Origin: Subtercola frigoramans
GTDB taxonomy: Bacteria; Actinomycetota; Actinomycetes; Actinomycetales; Microbacteriaceae
Direction of reading: 5' to 3'
DNA length: 64,000 bases
Assembly (NCBI RefSeq): GCF_016907385.1
Contig: NZ_JAFBBU010000001.1
Span: 3,162,001-3,226,000, forward strand
The number at the start of each line of letters is the position of its first letter. The first letter of the stretch is position 1. The position numbers were made by a program, and so were the translations under genes. This document shows, piece by piece, positions 26,671 through 34,894 of this stretch. The notes under the pieces were generated by a model. The model did not search any database, was not told the DNA's origin, and saw nothing but the letters and a program-made list of their open reading frames with translations.

Positions 26671-27525
26671 ATGAGTTCTGGTTCCACACGCCTGCGCGTC
26701 GCCTCGATCAACACCAATGGCGTGCGCGCCGCCTACCGCAAAGGCATGGGGGCGTGGCTGGATGCCCGGGGCGTCGACATTCTCGCGATCCAGGAGGTTC
26801 GTGCGGCCACCGAAGACCTCGAGGGGCTGCTCGGGCCTGAGTGGAGCATCCTGCACGATGCCGCGACGGCGAAGGGCCGGGCAGGGGTGGCGCTGGCGTC
26901 GCGCAGTAAGGCGAGCATCCACCGCGTGAGCATCGGCGATGAGGAGTTCGACAGCGCCGGGCGCTGGCTCGAGGCCGACTACGAGGTCAACGGACAGATC
27001 GTGACGGTCGTGAGTGCCTACGTGCACTCGGGCGAGGCCGATACGCCGAAACAGGTCGAGAAGTACAAGTTCCTCGACGGCATGACCGCGCGGCTGCCCG
27101 AACTGGCGGCGCACAGCGAGCTTGTGGTGGTTGTGGGTGACCTAAACGTCGGGCACAAGACCCTCGACATCAAGAACTGGAAGGGCAACGTCAAGCGTGC
27201 CGGGTTCCTGACCAAGGAGCGCGCCTACTTCGACCGGTTCTTCGGCGAGGCGGGCACCGTGGTCGAGGGCGTCGATGGCAGCAAGGGCCCCGGGCTCGGC
27301 TGGGTCGACATCGGCCGGAGGTTTGCCGGCGAGGTCGACGGGCCGTACACGTGGTGGTCGCAGCGTGGTCACGCCTTCGACACCGACACGGGCTGGCGAC
27401 TCGACTACCAGATGGCGACACCGGCACTGGCCGAACGAGCCGTGAGCTACGAGGTCGACCGCGCAGCCTCGCACGCCGAGCGATGGTCGGATCACACCCC
27501 CGTCGTCGTCGACTACCAGATCTGA
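26671..27525 (+). CDS. xth: exodeoxyribonuclease III
   Basis: AP endonuclease/exonuclease of the ExoIII family in base-excision repair, 284 residues. Family landmarks are VASINTNGVRAAYRKG, the metal-binding IQEVRA, VSAYVHSG, VVVGDLNVGHKTLDIKN, RLDYQMATP and the C-terminal SDHTPVVVDY with catalytic Asp-His. The length is standard. It is followed by a GC-rich 9-bp hairpin. Confidence 0.94.
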   Translation: MSSGSTRLRVASINTNGVRAAYRKGMGAWLDARGVDILAIQEVRAATEDLEGLLGPEWSILHDAATAKGRAGVALASRSKASIHRVSIGDEEFDSAGRWLEADYEVNGQIVTVVSAYVHSGEADTPKQVEKYKFLDGMTARLPELAAHSELVVVVGDLNVGHKTLDIKNWKGNVKRAGFLTKERAYFDRFFGEAGTVVEGVDGSKGPGLGWVDIGRRFAGEVDGPYTWWSQRGHAFDTDTGWRLDYQMATPALAERAVSYEVDRAASHAERWSDHTPVVVDYQI

Positions 27526-27533
27526 TTACATTT

Positions 27534-27558
27534 GTGCGCCGCCGCCTCTGCGGCGCAC
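27534..27558. terminator. GC-rich hairpin after xth
   Basis: GTGCGCCGC (27534-27542) pairs with GCGGCGCAC (27550-27558), with a 7-base loop nine bases after the xth stop. There is no T tract. The rest of the 319-bp gap before trpS (27559-27844) shows nothing further that I can support except the trpS ribosome-binding site. Confidence 0.65.
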
Positions 27559-27844
27559 GCTAGCCAGAGGCTTCGCGCGCCGCTCGCGGCGGGTGGAGAG
27601 GCCGGTGGGAACGGCGCACTGCCGGGAGAGCTTTGCGAAACTGACGTTGATGGCCCACAGGCCGTGGAAAGCAACGTACACGCCGCCGCTTTCCACCGAG
27701 CTCGCTTCGATTCGACCGGAACCATATCGAATTCACGACAGAAGCATCATTGCCGTTGAGCGAGACCCTGCCGCGTTCCGACAGAACTCGGGGCGGGGGC
27801 GAACCTGATTTACTTGAGACAACCATTCTTTGAGGACTCACCCC

Positions 27845-28870
27845 ATGAACAGCACGAAACCGCGCCTGATGTCGGGCATGCAGCCGTCAGCCGACTCCCT
27901 CCACCTCGGCAACTACATCGGCGCGCTGCTGAGCTGGAAAGAGCTGCAGGAGACGCACGAAGCGTTCTACATGCTCGCTGACCTGCACGCCATCACGGTT
28001 CCGCAGGAGCCGGCTGCACTCCGCGAGAACACTCGCCGCACCGTGGCTCAGTACATTGCGGCCGGCATCGAGCCGAGCAAGTCGACGCTCTTCGTGCAGT
28101 CCCACGTGCCCGCCCACGCCGAGCTCGCCTGGGTGCTGAACACCATCACCGGCTTCGGCGAGGCCGGCCGCATGACCCAGTTCAAAGACAAGTCTGCCAA
28201 GCAGGGGTCCGACTCCACCTCTGTCGGGCTCTTCACGTACCCCATCCTGCAGGCCGGCGACATCCTGCTCTACAACGCTGTCGAGGTCCCGGTCGGCGAA
28301 GACCAGCGCCAGCACATCGAGCTCACGCGCGACCTGGCGACGCGGTTCAACAGCCGCTTCGGCGACACCTTCGTGGTACCTGAGCCGTACATCCTGAAGG
28401 CGACAGCCAAGATCTACGACCTGCAGAACCCGGCCTCGAAGATGTCGAAGTCGGCCGAGTCGACCGCGGGCATCATCTGGATGCTCGACGAACCAAGCGT
28501 CACCCAGAAGAAGATCATGCGCGCGGTGACCGATGCCGAGGGCGGCGTGGTCTACGACCCGGCGACGAAGGCGGGGGTGTCCAACCTGCTCACGATCTAC
28601 TCGGTGCTCTCTGGGCAGTCGATCGCGTCGATCGAGGCCGAGTTCGCCGGCCGCGGGTACGGCGACTTCAAGAAGGCCCTCGCCGAGGTGGTCATCGGCA
28701 CGCTGGCCCCGATGCGCGAGCGTGCGCTCGAACTGTTGGCAGACCCTGCCGAGCTCGACCGCATTCTCAACGCCGCCGCCGATCGCGCGAACGAGGTCGC
28801 CCAGGCGACGCTCGACACGGTCTACGACCGCATCGGCCTCCTCCGTCGAGTCACGTACCGCTTAGTCTGA
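27845..28870 (+). CDS. trpS: tryptophanyl-tRNA synthetase
   Basis: Class I aminoacyl-tRNA synthetase charging tRNA-Trp, 341 residues. The HIGH-equivalent HLGN is at residues 20-23 and the KMSKS loop at about 199-203. [18 protein letters not shown] and [13 protein letters not shown] are typical of TrpRS. ATG 27845 was chosen over an upstream TTG because it gives the normal N-terminus and a GAGGA lies about nine bases before it. Confidence 0.96.
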   Translation: MNSTKPRLMSGMQPSADSLHLGNYIGALLSWKELQETHEAFYMLADLHAITVPQEPAALRENTRRTVAQYIAAGIEPSKSTLFVQSHVPAHAELAWVLNTITGFGEAGRMTQFKDKSAKQGSDSTSVGLFTYPILQAGDILLYNAVEVPVGEDQRQHIELTRDLATRFNSRFGDTFVVPEPYILKATAKIYDLQNPASKMSKSAESTAGIIWMLDEPSVTQKKIMRAVTDAEGGVVYDPATKAGVSNLLTIYSVLSGQSIASIEAEFAGRGYGDFKKALAEVVIGTLAPMRERALELLADPAELDRILNAAADRANEVAQATLDTVYDRIGLLRRVTYRLV

Positions 28871-28990
28871 CTCGAGCTCGTTTGCTCGGGGTCAGCGCGA
28901 CCCGTCTCGTCTGGTCCTCCGTCTCGTCTGGCCCTCCGTCTCGCCCGACCCTCCGTCTCGACCGACTGGCGCCGGCACGCACCCCCCCTG

Positions 28991-29223
28991 AGCGCTGGCA
29001 AACGTCCCCAAACCGCCCACCTTCGGGACGATTCCGCGCACCCAACGCCCGACCCCACCGCCCGCACCCCCACGGTGCGCGCAAACGTCCCCAAACCGCC
29101 CACTTTCGGGACGATTCCGCGCACCCAACGCCCGACCCCACCGCCCGCACCCCGCACGGTGCGCGCAAACGTCCCCCTACCGCCCACTTTCGGGACGATT
29201 CCGCGCACCCAGCGCCCGACCCG
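28991..29223. repeat. 84-bp tandem repeat of palindromic units, family 4
   Basis: Three near-identical units, with AACGTCCCC recurring at about 29001, 29084 and 29168. Each contains an inverted pair GCGCAAACGTCCC and GGGACGATTCCGCGC around a short centre. A diverged single unit is at 32426-32480. The array occupies most of the 434-bp gap between trpS and the next gene. Confidence 0.88.
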
Positions 29224-29304
29224 GGCCCCGACCGAGTCGGAGGGCGCCGACTCGGGCCGCCACCGGGCGGATAATGGACTCACCGACACCCGAGGAGCAC
29301 CACC

Positions 29305-30198
29305 ACGCCTGACATTCTCACGTTTCTCACGACGTGGCAGCTCAACACCGTCGGTGTCACCGCGATCGGTGTCGCCGGGCTGATGTATCTCGCGGGCATC
29401 CTGGCCCTCGCTCGCCGCGGCGAGCACTGGCGGATCGCCCCGAGCCTCGGCTTCTACCTGCTCGGGCTCGGGTCGTTCGCCGTCGTCGAGTTCGGCTTTC
29501 TGGGCGTCTACAGCGAAGAACTCCGGTTCGCGTTCACCACGCGCATCGCGCTGCTGCTGTTCGCCGTGCCCGCCCTGCTCGCCACGGGCAAACCGGTTTC
29601 GCTGGCCCGCGCCGCGCTGACAGGCGCACCGCTCCGGGCACTCGAGGCCGTACTGAACTCCCGCGTGGTCGGCATCATGGGCAACGCCGTCTTCGGTCCG
29701 GTGTTCGCGCTCGTCGCCTTCTCAATCTTCCTGACGCCGGTCGCAGGCACGCTCCGTGAGTCTCCCTTCGCGCAAGACGCGATCGCGATCGTCGTGCCCA
29801 TGGTCGGGCTCATCATGGTGCTGCCGCTCACCGAGCTGGTCGTCGCGCGCACCACCCTGTTCATCGCCGCCGAGTTCATGCTCGCGTTCGTGGAGCTGGT
29901 GCTCGACGCGATCCCCGGCATTCTGCTGCGGCTCAACGAGACCATTCTCGACCACGCCGGGCCCATCACCACCGCGGTTCCCGGCTGGTTCCCGAGCCCC
30001 CTCCGCGACCAGCAGCTCTCGGGCGACCTGCTCTGGTTCATCGCAGAGATCGCCGACATTCCGATTCTGATCCTGCTGTTCATCCGCTGGTCGAAGCACG
30101 ACCGAAAAGAAGCCAAGCAGGTCGACGAACTCTCAGACGACGAGATGGATGCCCTCACCCAGGCTCATCTCAAATCCTTCGGCCCCGGCCGCGACTGA
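29305..30198 (+). CDS. cytochrome c oxidase assembly protein, CtaG-like, apparent ACG start
   Basis: Polytopic membrane protein with about seven TM helices and a charged C-terminus (EAKQVDELSDDEMDAL). FYLLGLGSFAVVEFGFLGVY and ELRFAFTTRIALLLFAVPALL match the CtaG_caa3 family, implicated in copper delivery to cytochrome oxidase. The first standard start codon is the ATG at 29383, which would cut into the first TM helix. In-frame coding extends upstream (PDILTFLTTWQLNTVGVTAI) to an ACG at 29305, preceded at seven bases by GAGGAGC. The start is therefore probably ACG, a rare codon, or an ATG changed by mutation or sequencing error. Confidence 0.72.
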   Translation, partial: TPDILTFLTTWQLNTVGVTAIGVAGLMYLAGILALARRGEHWRIAPSLGFYLLGLGSFAVVEFGFLGVYSEELRFAFTTRIALLLFAVPALLATGKPVSLARAALTGAPLRALEAVLNSRVVGIMGNAVFGPVFALVAFSIFLTPVAGTLRESPFAQDAIAIVVPMVGLIMVLPLTELVVARTTLFIAAEFMLAFVELVLDAIPGILLRLNETILDHAGPITTAVPGWFPSPLRDQQLSGDLLWFIAEIADIPILILLFIRWSKHDRKEAKQVDELSDDEMDALTQAHLKSFGPGRD

Positions 30199-30226
30199 CC
30201 CGCGTTCCAGCCGCAGATCGCCGCGC

Positions 30227-31438
30227 TCAGTGCTGCTCGGTGGCCTCGACGAGTTCTTCGTGGATTCGGCGAAGATCCTCCAGGAGGAACCCCAGCAGCA
30301 CCCAGTGTTCGCTGCGGGGCACGGCAATGGCCAGCGGTGCGGTGAGGGCCGGCTGATCATCCACCGCTGCCTCAGGCTCGGTTCCCGGAAGCTCGGCGTT
30401 CGCGATCACCAGGCGCAGGTCGTGCGACGCCCGGCCCATCTCTGCGACGATCTCACCCACGATCGGTTCGCCCAGCAGCTCGTCGTCGTAGTGGTCGTAT
30501 ACCCCGCGCGCCATGCCTGTCACGCGCGTCACCAGCACCGACAGCATCGCCAGCAGCTGCCCGTCACTCTCGAGTAGGTCGCGGTGCACCGAGCGTCGCG
30601 GGTTGTACTTGAGGCTCTCCTCGCCCGCCGAGAGCGCAGCCGCCGCCTTCGCCCGCATCGGCGTGAGCAGTCGCGCCTCGACCAGCATGCCCGTGCGTTC
30701 GGGCGCGGTACTCGGTTCGCTGAGAATCCGAGCGAGCGAGTCGAGGATGCCCGCCACCTCGTTGCCCAGCCGCGCGACGGCCTCGTGTACGGGCTGCAGT
30801 GCCACCGGCGGAACGATGAGCAGATTCACGGCCACGCCCAGCAGCGCGCCGATGATCGTCTCGAGAATGCGGTCGATGGCATACCCCGGGGTCGAAGCCC
30901 CGAGCGAGAGCACGAGCATCGCGCTGATGGGGATCTGCACCGACGAGGTCGGCCCGAGCCGCAGCGCCCACCCCATCAGCAGGGCCACGATCACCGACAG
31001 CAGGATGACCCACGAGGCCTGCCCGAAGAGCACCCCGATGAAGTAGGCGAGCACGACGCCGATGATGACTCCGACGCACCGCTCGAGGGCTTTACCGAAC
31101 GACTGGTTGACGCTCGGCTGCACCACCAGGATCGCCGCGATCACGCCGAACAGGGGCGGCGCACCCTGCAAGAGGAGCGTGCACGCGACCCAGGCGAGGA
31201 TGGCCGCGACCGAGGTCTTCACGACCTGCAGGAAAGGCACGCGAGTGGTCGAGAGGATGAGCTTCGCGTACCGGTCGGGAGACAGGGCGGCGACGTTCAT
31301 CCTGCGCCCCGTGAACCACGACGTGGAGCTTGAACGAGAGATCGTGGAAGGGGTGGCCGATCGCCTGGTCGATGCGGCCGGGGATGCGCTGGGAGACGAC
31401 TGTGAGCCGCGTTCAGGCATGGAGTTGGTGGCGTTCAC
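30227..31438 (-). CDS. FUSC-family aromatic acid exporter-like membrane protein
   Basis: Membrane protein of 403 residues. Residues 1-45 are Ser/Pro-rich and low complexity. About six TM helices follow, including LFGVIAAILVVQPSVNQSFGKALER and GWALRLGPTSSVQIPISA in separate segments, then a cytosolic helical domain of about 180 residues. The ...QPSVNQS...ERCVGVIIGVVLA pattern is that of FUSC/ArAE exporters, which are linked to aromatic acid efflux. The substrate is unknown. An ATG at 31300 is an alternative start that removes the low-complexity region. It is convergent with the CtaG-like gene. Confidence 0.82.
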   Translation of the reverse strand: MNATNSMPERGSQSSPSASPAASTRRSATPSTISRSSSTSWFTGRRMNVAALSPDRYAKLILSTTRVPFLQVVKTSVAAILAWVACTLLLQGAPPLFGVIAAILVVQPSVNQSFGKALERCVGVIIGVVLAYFIGVLFGQASWVILLSVIVALLMGWALRLGPTSSVQIPISAMLVLSLGASTPGYAIDRILETIIGALLGVAVNLLIVPPVALQPVHEAVARLGNEVAGILDSLARILSEPSTAPERTGMLVEARLLTPMRAKAAAALSAGEESLKYNPRRSVHRDLLESDGQLLAMLSVLVTRVTGMARGVYDHYDDELLGEPIVGEIVAEMGRASHDLRLVIANAELPGTEPEAAVDDQPALTAPLAIAVPRSEHWVLLGFLLEDLRRIHEELVEATEQH

Positions 31439-31611
31439 ACATCAACACTAGGAGGCTGTGCCGTATATTGGACCGGTCGCCGATTTTTGCGCGCCGCCGC
31501 GAGAACCGTCGCACTGCCTCCTGAAGGCTGTTCTGGCTGCGCGTCACGGCACGCAAACCGTCACATGACCGCGCTGCGCCGCTGTGCGAAGACCGTTAGA
31601 AAGGTAGCCCA

Positions 31612-32355
31612 TTGCCTGGAGCTGTCGTCGTCATCCCCACGTATCGCGAAAAAGAGACCATCGCCGCGATCATCGAGCGCGTGCTGAAGTCTGCTGACGT
31701 GCACGTTCTCGTCGTCGACGACAACAGCCCCGACGGCACCGGGCAGATCGTCGACGCCATCGCTGCCACCGACGACCGCGTGAACATCATGCACCGTACA
31801 GAGAAGAACGGCCTCGGCACCGCGTACGTCGCGGGGTTCGGCTGGGCGCTCGACAAGGGCTACGACTACATCATCGAGATGGATGCTGACGGCTCACACC
31901 AGCCGGAGGAGTTGCCCCGGCTGCTCAAGCTCCTCGACGCCGGCGCGAACCTGGGCATCGGCGCCCGCTGGATCCCCGGCGGCAGGACCGAGAACTGGCC
32001 CTGGTACCGAAAGCTCATCTCCCGCTCGGGCACCACGTACGCTCGCATCATGCTGAAGTCCAAGCTGCACGACATCACCTCGGGGTACCGCGGGTTCAGC
32101 GCCGACACCTTGCGCGCGCTCGACCTCTCGCAGCTCGACTCGGCCGGCTACGTGTTCCAGATCGAACTGGCGTGGCTCGTCGAGCGCTCGGGCGGAGTCG
32201 TGCGGGAGTTCCCGATCACGTTCGTCGAGCGACTGGAAGGCCAGTCGAAGATGACGACCGGCATCGTGGTGGAGGCACTCTCGAAGGTGACCACCTGGGG
32301 CATCGCGTCCCGCCTGGGCCGCATCCCCAAGTCGCAGTCGCTCGCCACCCGCTGA
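31612..32355 (+). CDS. ppm1: polyprenol-phosphate mannosyltransferase (Dol-P-Man synthase type)
   Basis: GT2 glycosyltransferase of 247 residues making polyprenyl-phosphomannose from GDP-mannose, the donor for extracytoplasmic mannosylation. Signature segments are VVIPTYREKETIAAII, VVDDNSPDGTGQI and EMDADGSHQPEELP (the DXD metal site), then GARWIPGG and HDITSGYRGF. The TTG start is supported by GAAAGG at eight bases. No membrane domain or acyltransferase fusion is present, unlike Ppm1 of M. tuberculosis. GDP-mannose could come from the manC product encoded earlier. Confidence 0.9.
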   Translation: MPGAVVVIPTYREKETIAAIIERVLKSADVHVLVVDDNSPDGTGQIVDAIAATDDRVNIMHRTEKNGLGTAYVAGFGWALDKGYDYIIEMDADGSHQPEELPRLLKLLDAGANLGIGARWIPGGRTENWPWYRKLISRSGTTYARIMLKSKLHDITSGYRGFSADTLRALDLSQLDSAGYVFQIELAWLVERSGGVVREFPITFVERLEGQSKMTTGIVVEALSKVTTWGIASRLGRIPKSQSLATR

Positions 32356-32425
32356 ACCGCGGCGGCGGCCGCCACCGTACCTCGCCCACAGCCCGCTGCC
32401 CGGCCATTCGCCCCACCACAGTGAT

Positions 32426-32480
32426 GCGTGCGCACAAACGTCCCTTGTCTCGTCTTCTTGGGGACTTTTTCGCGCACCCA
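32426..32480. repeat. intergenic palindromic element, family 4 solo copy
   Basis: GCGTGCGCACAAACGTCCC at one end and GGGGACTTTTTCGCGCACCC at the other form an imperfect palindrome. Both ends match those of the tandem units at 28991-29223. It lies in the gap after the mannosyltransferase gene. Confidence 0.7.
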
Positions 32481-32631
32481 GCCTCCGGGGTGGCGGCGCG
32501 TTAGCGAGGTCGGCACAGTGGTGTCGGTGTCGCAAGGGCGCTCACGCGGAGCGAAGTCGGTGGGGCGCGGCGGCGTGTACGTCGCGCCCCACGTTTCCGC
32601 GGATCAACAAGGGAACCCCGTAACATTCCGC

Positions 32632-32664
32632 TGTAGTGCGCCGAAGGGGCGGCGGCGCACTACA
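32632..32664. promoter_or_regulatory. perfect 12-bp dyad overlapping the rib promoter
   Basis: TGTAGTGCGCCG (32632-32643) and CGGCGCACTACA (32653-32664) are exact reverse complements with a 9-base gap. The right arm runs into a -10-like TACACT at 32661-32666. It lies just before the riboswitch, so it could be an operator for a repressor or a hairpin ending upstream transcripts. Confidence 0.55.
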
Positions 32665-32673
32665 CTAGGACCG

Positions 32674-32835
32674 TGCTCCGGGGTCGGTGAGAATCCGAAC
32701 CGGCGGTTATAGTCCGCGAACTGCGGCGCTCCCGACAGCAATGTCGGCCAGCGCCAAGGTTGATTCGGTGAAATTCCGAGACCGACGGTCATGAGGGTTT
32801 GCTTGTGTTCCCTCAGAAGTCCGGATGAGAGGTGC
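32674..32835 (+). ncRNA. FMN riboswitch (RFN element)
   Basis: Conserved RFN blocks are visible in order: GGTCGGTGAGAATCCGAACC, CGGCGGTTATAGTCCGCGA, GATTCGGTGAAATTCCGAG, ACCGACGGTCATGAG and AGTCCGGATGAGAG. FMN binding would shut off the riboflavin operon that starts 80 bp downstream. There is no clear poly-U terminator before ribD, so translational control is more likely; a GTGCC...GGCAC hairpin lies in the expression platform. Confidence 0.95.
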
Positions 32836-32915
32836 ACGCGTGTGTGCCCACGACCCTGTTGGCACCCATGAGCCGTTGACGCTACCCCGGAGTCTCTTGA
32901 CAGACGAGGGTTGAG

Positions 32916-34199
32916 ATGCGTTCGACAGAACACGACGGCAAGGGCGCCTCTGCGCCTGCTGTCTCTGCGCCTGCCGCCTCTGCGCCTGCCGCCTCTGCGC
33001 CTGCCGCCGCACCCTCCATCGAGGCCGCCATGCGCCGCGCCATCGAGCTCGCTGCGAACGGCCCCGCGTGGGGCGTCAACCCGCAGGTCGGCTGCGTCAT
33101 CCTCAGCCCCGACGGAGTCGTTCTCGCCGAAGGCTGGCACCGCGGGGCGGGCACTCCCCACGCCGAAGTGGATGCCCTGACCAAGCTGAGCGCAGCATCC
33201 GACGCCATCGGCGCCACCGCCGTCGTCACCCTCGAGCCCTGCAACCACACCGGACGCACTGGCCCGTGCAGCGAGGCACTCGTCGCCGCCGGGATCAGCA
33301 CGGTGTACTTCGGGGCCGGCGACCCCGGGCTGCGGTCCGGGGGCGGAGCCGGCACACTGTCGGCCGCCGGGGTGCGCGTGCACGGCGGTGTTCTCGCCGC
33401 AGAGGTCGAGCGCAGCATCCACCCGTGGTTGACCGCGATGCGAAACGGGCGCCCGTTCGTCACCGTGAAATGGGCGTCGAGCCTCGACGGCCGTGCGGCA
33501 GCAGCTGATGGCACCAGCCAGTGGATCACAGGCCCGGATGCCCGCACCGACGTTCACCTGCGCCGCAGCCGAGCCGACGCCATTGCGGTCGGCACGGGAA
33601 CGCTGCTCGCGGACGACCCGTCGCTCACCGCACGGATGCCCGTCTCGACCGGCGAAACCGAGCCCACCCTGTATGCGCACCAGCCCCAGCCCGTTATGAT
33701 CGGCGAGCGCCGCATCGACCGCACTGCGCGGGTGTTCGACCACCCGCTGCCAGTCATCGAGTACCAGTCGCGCAACCTCCACGGTGTTCTCGCCGACCTC
33801 TTCGACCGCGGCGTGCGCTCGGTGTTCGTCGAGGGCGGCCCGACCCTGGCGAGCGCGTTCATCAGGGTCGGATTGGCCGACGAGATCGTCGCCTACCTGG
33901 CACCGGTACTGCTCGGGGGCCCGCTCCTCGCCCTCGGCGACATCGGCGTCGACGGCATCGCGGATGCCCTGCCACTCACGATCGTCTCGCTCGACCTGCT
34001 CGGCCCCGACCTTCGCATCGTCGCAGAACCGGTTCGCGGCGAAAGCTCGGCCGTCTTCCTCGATTCTCCGGTCTCCTCCACAGCAGGCACCTCCTCCTCC
34101 ACAGCAAGCACCTCCCCGACATCCGTCATCTCCGTCACCTCCGTCACCCCCTCCACCTCCGACCCGAAGGAGCACCACCTTGTTCACCGGAATCATTGA
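32916..34199 (+). CDS. ribD: riboflavin biosynthesis deaminase/reductase
   Basis: Bifunctional enzyme of 427 residues: the N-terminal pyrimidine deaminase has zinc motifs HAEVDAL and PCNHTGRTGPCS, and the C-terminal reductase has VTVKWASSLDGRAA and VFVEGGPTLASAF. It converts the GTP cyclohydrolase II product to the ribitylamino-uracil precursor. Residues about 12-31 are four copies of a 5-residue SAPA-type repeat encoded by a 15-bp tandem repeat (32948-33007). The C-terminus is a Ser/Thr tail (SSTAGTSSSTASTSPTSV). Both low-complexity ends look like recent expansions. Its stop overlaps the ribE start by 20 bases. Confidence 0.95.
   Translation: MRSTEHDGKGASAPAVSAPAASAPAASAPAAAPSIEAAMRRAIELAANGPAWGVNPQVGCVILSPDGVVLAEGWHRGAGTPHAEVDALTKLSAASDAIGATAVVTLEPCNHTGRTGPCSEALVAAGISTVYFGAGDPGLRSGGGAGTLSAAGVRVHGGVLAAEVERSIHPWLTAMRNGRPFVTVKWASSLDGRAAAADGTSQWITGPDARTDVHLRRSRADAIAVGTGTLLADDPSLTARMPVSTGETEPTLYAHQPQPVMIGERRIDRTARVFDHPLPVIEYQSRNLHGVLADLFDRGVRSVFVEGGPTLASAFIRVGLADEIVAYLAPVLLGGPLLALGDIGVDGIADALPLTIVSLDLLGPDLRIVAEPVRGESSAVFLDSPVSSTAGTSSSTASTSPTSVISVTSVTPSTSDPKEHHLVHRNH
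32948..33007 (+). repeat. 15-bp tandem repeat x4 inside ribD
   Basis: Unit CTCTGCGCCTGCCGC, four consecutive copies with minor changes in the first. It encodes an Ala/Pro/Ser linker ahead of the deaminase domain and stays in frame whatever the copy number. Confidence 0.9.
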
Positions 34200-34884
34200 A
34201 GAAAAAGGCGAAGTCCTGGCAATCGAGCCGCGCGCCGATGTTGTTCGCCTGACGCTCCGCGCTCCCCTCGCCGTGTCGGGAGCTCGCCACGGCGATTCGA
34301 TCTCGGTGAGCGGCGTCTGCCTGACCGTGGTCGACCAGACCGTGGATTCCTTCACCGCCGACGTGATGCAGCAGACCATCGACATGAGCACAGTCGGCTC
34401 GCTGAAGCCTGGTGACGCGGTCAACCTCGAGCGTGCAGCTCTGGTCGGCGACCGGCTCGGCGGCCACATCGTGCAGGGCCACATCGACGGCACCAGCACC
34501 GTGCTCGCAGTCACCCCCGGCGAGGCCTGGAGCGTGCTTCGCTTCAGTCTCAGCCCCGAGCTCGCCCCGCTCGTGGTCGACAAAGGGTCGATCGCCGTCG
34601 CGGGGGTGTCACTGACGGTGTCGAACGTCGATGGGGGCCACGGGCATCCGGGTGCCACGCCACCCACCGAGGGCGCCGACGCCGGCGATGCCCACACCGC
34701 TTCCGCGCACTGGTTCGAGGTATCGCTCATCCCCGAGACCCTCTCTGCGACCACCCTGGGCGCGCTTGCCGTCGGTGACGTCGTCAACATCGAGACTGAC
34801 ATTCTCGCCCGGCACGTCGAGCGACTGCTCTCGCTTCGAACAACCACCGATCCCACCACCAAGCCCACGACCACCCAGCGCTGA
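34180..34884 (+). CDS. ribE: riboflavin synthase alpha chain
   Basis: Dismutates two lumazine molecules to riboflavin plus ribitylamino-uracil, 234 residues. Two homologous lumazine-binding halves are seen, each starting with the FTGIIEEKGEV/GHIVQGHIDGTS-type pattern, with VSGVCLTVV in the first half and VAGVSLTVS in the second. Translation starts at TTG 34180, seven bases after GAAGGAG and inside the end of ribD. The protein is about 20 residues longer than usual because of a Gly/Ala/Asp insertion near residue 160 (GHPGATPPTEGADAGDA). Confidence 0.93.
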   Translation: MFTGIIEEKGEVLAIEPRADVVRLTLRAPLAVSGARHGDSISVSGVCLTVVDQTVDSFTADVMQQTIDMSTVGSLKPGDAVNLERAALVGDRLGGHIVQGHIDGTSTVLAVTPGEAWSVLRFSLSPELAPLVVDKGSIAVAGVSLTVSNVDGGHGHPGATPPTEGADAGDAHTASAHWFEVSLIPETLSATTLGALAVGDVVNIETDILARHVERLLSLRTTTDPTTKPTTTQR

Positions 34885-34894
34885 GGAGCCACCG

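Noticed and set aside
28991..29223. Possible CRISPR array
   Set aside because: The repeats are contiguous 84-bp units without unique spacers, and no cas genes are present.
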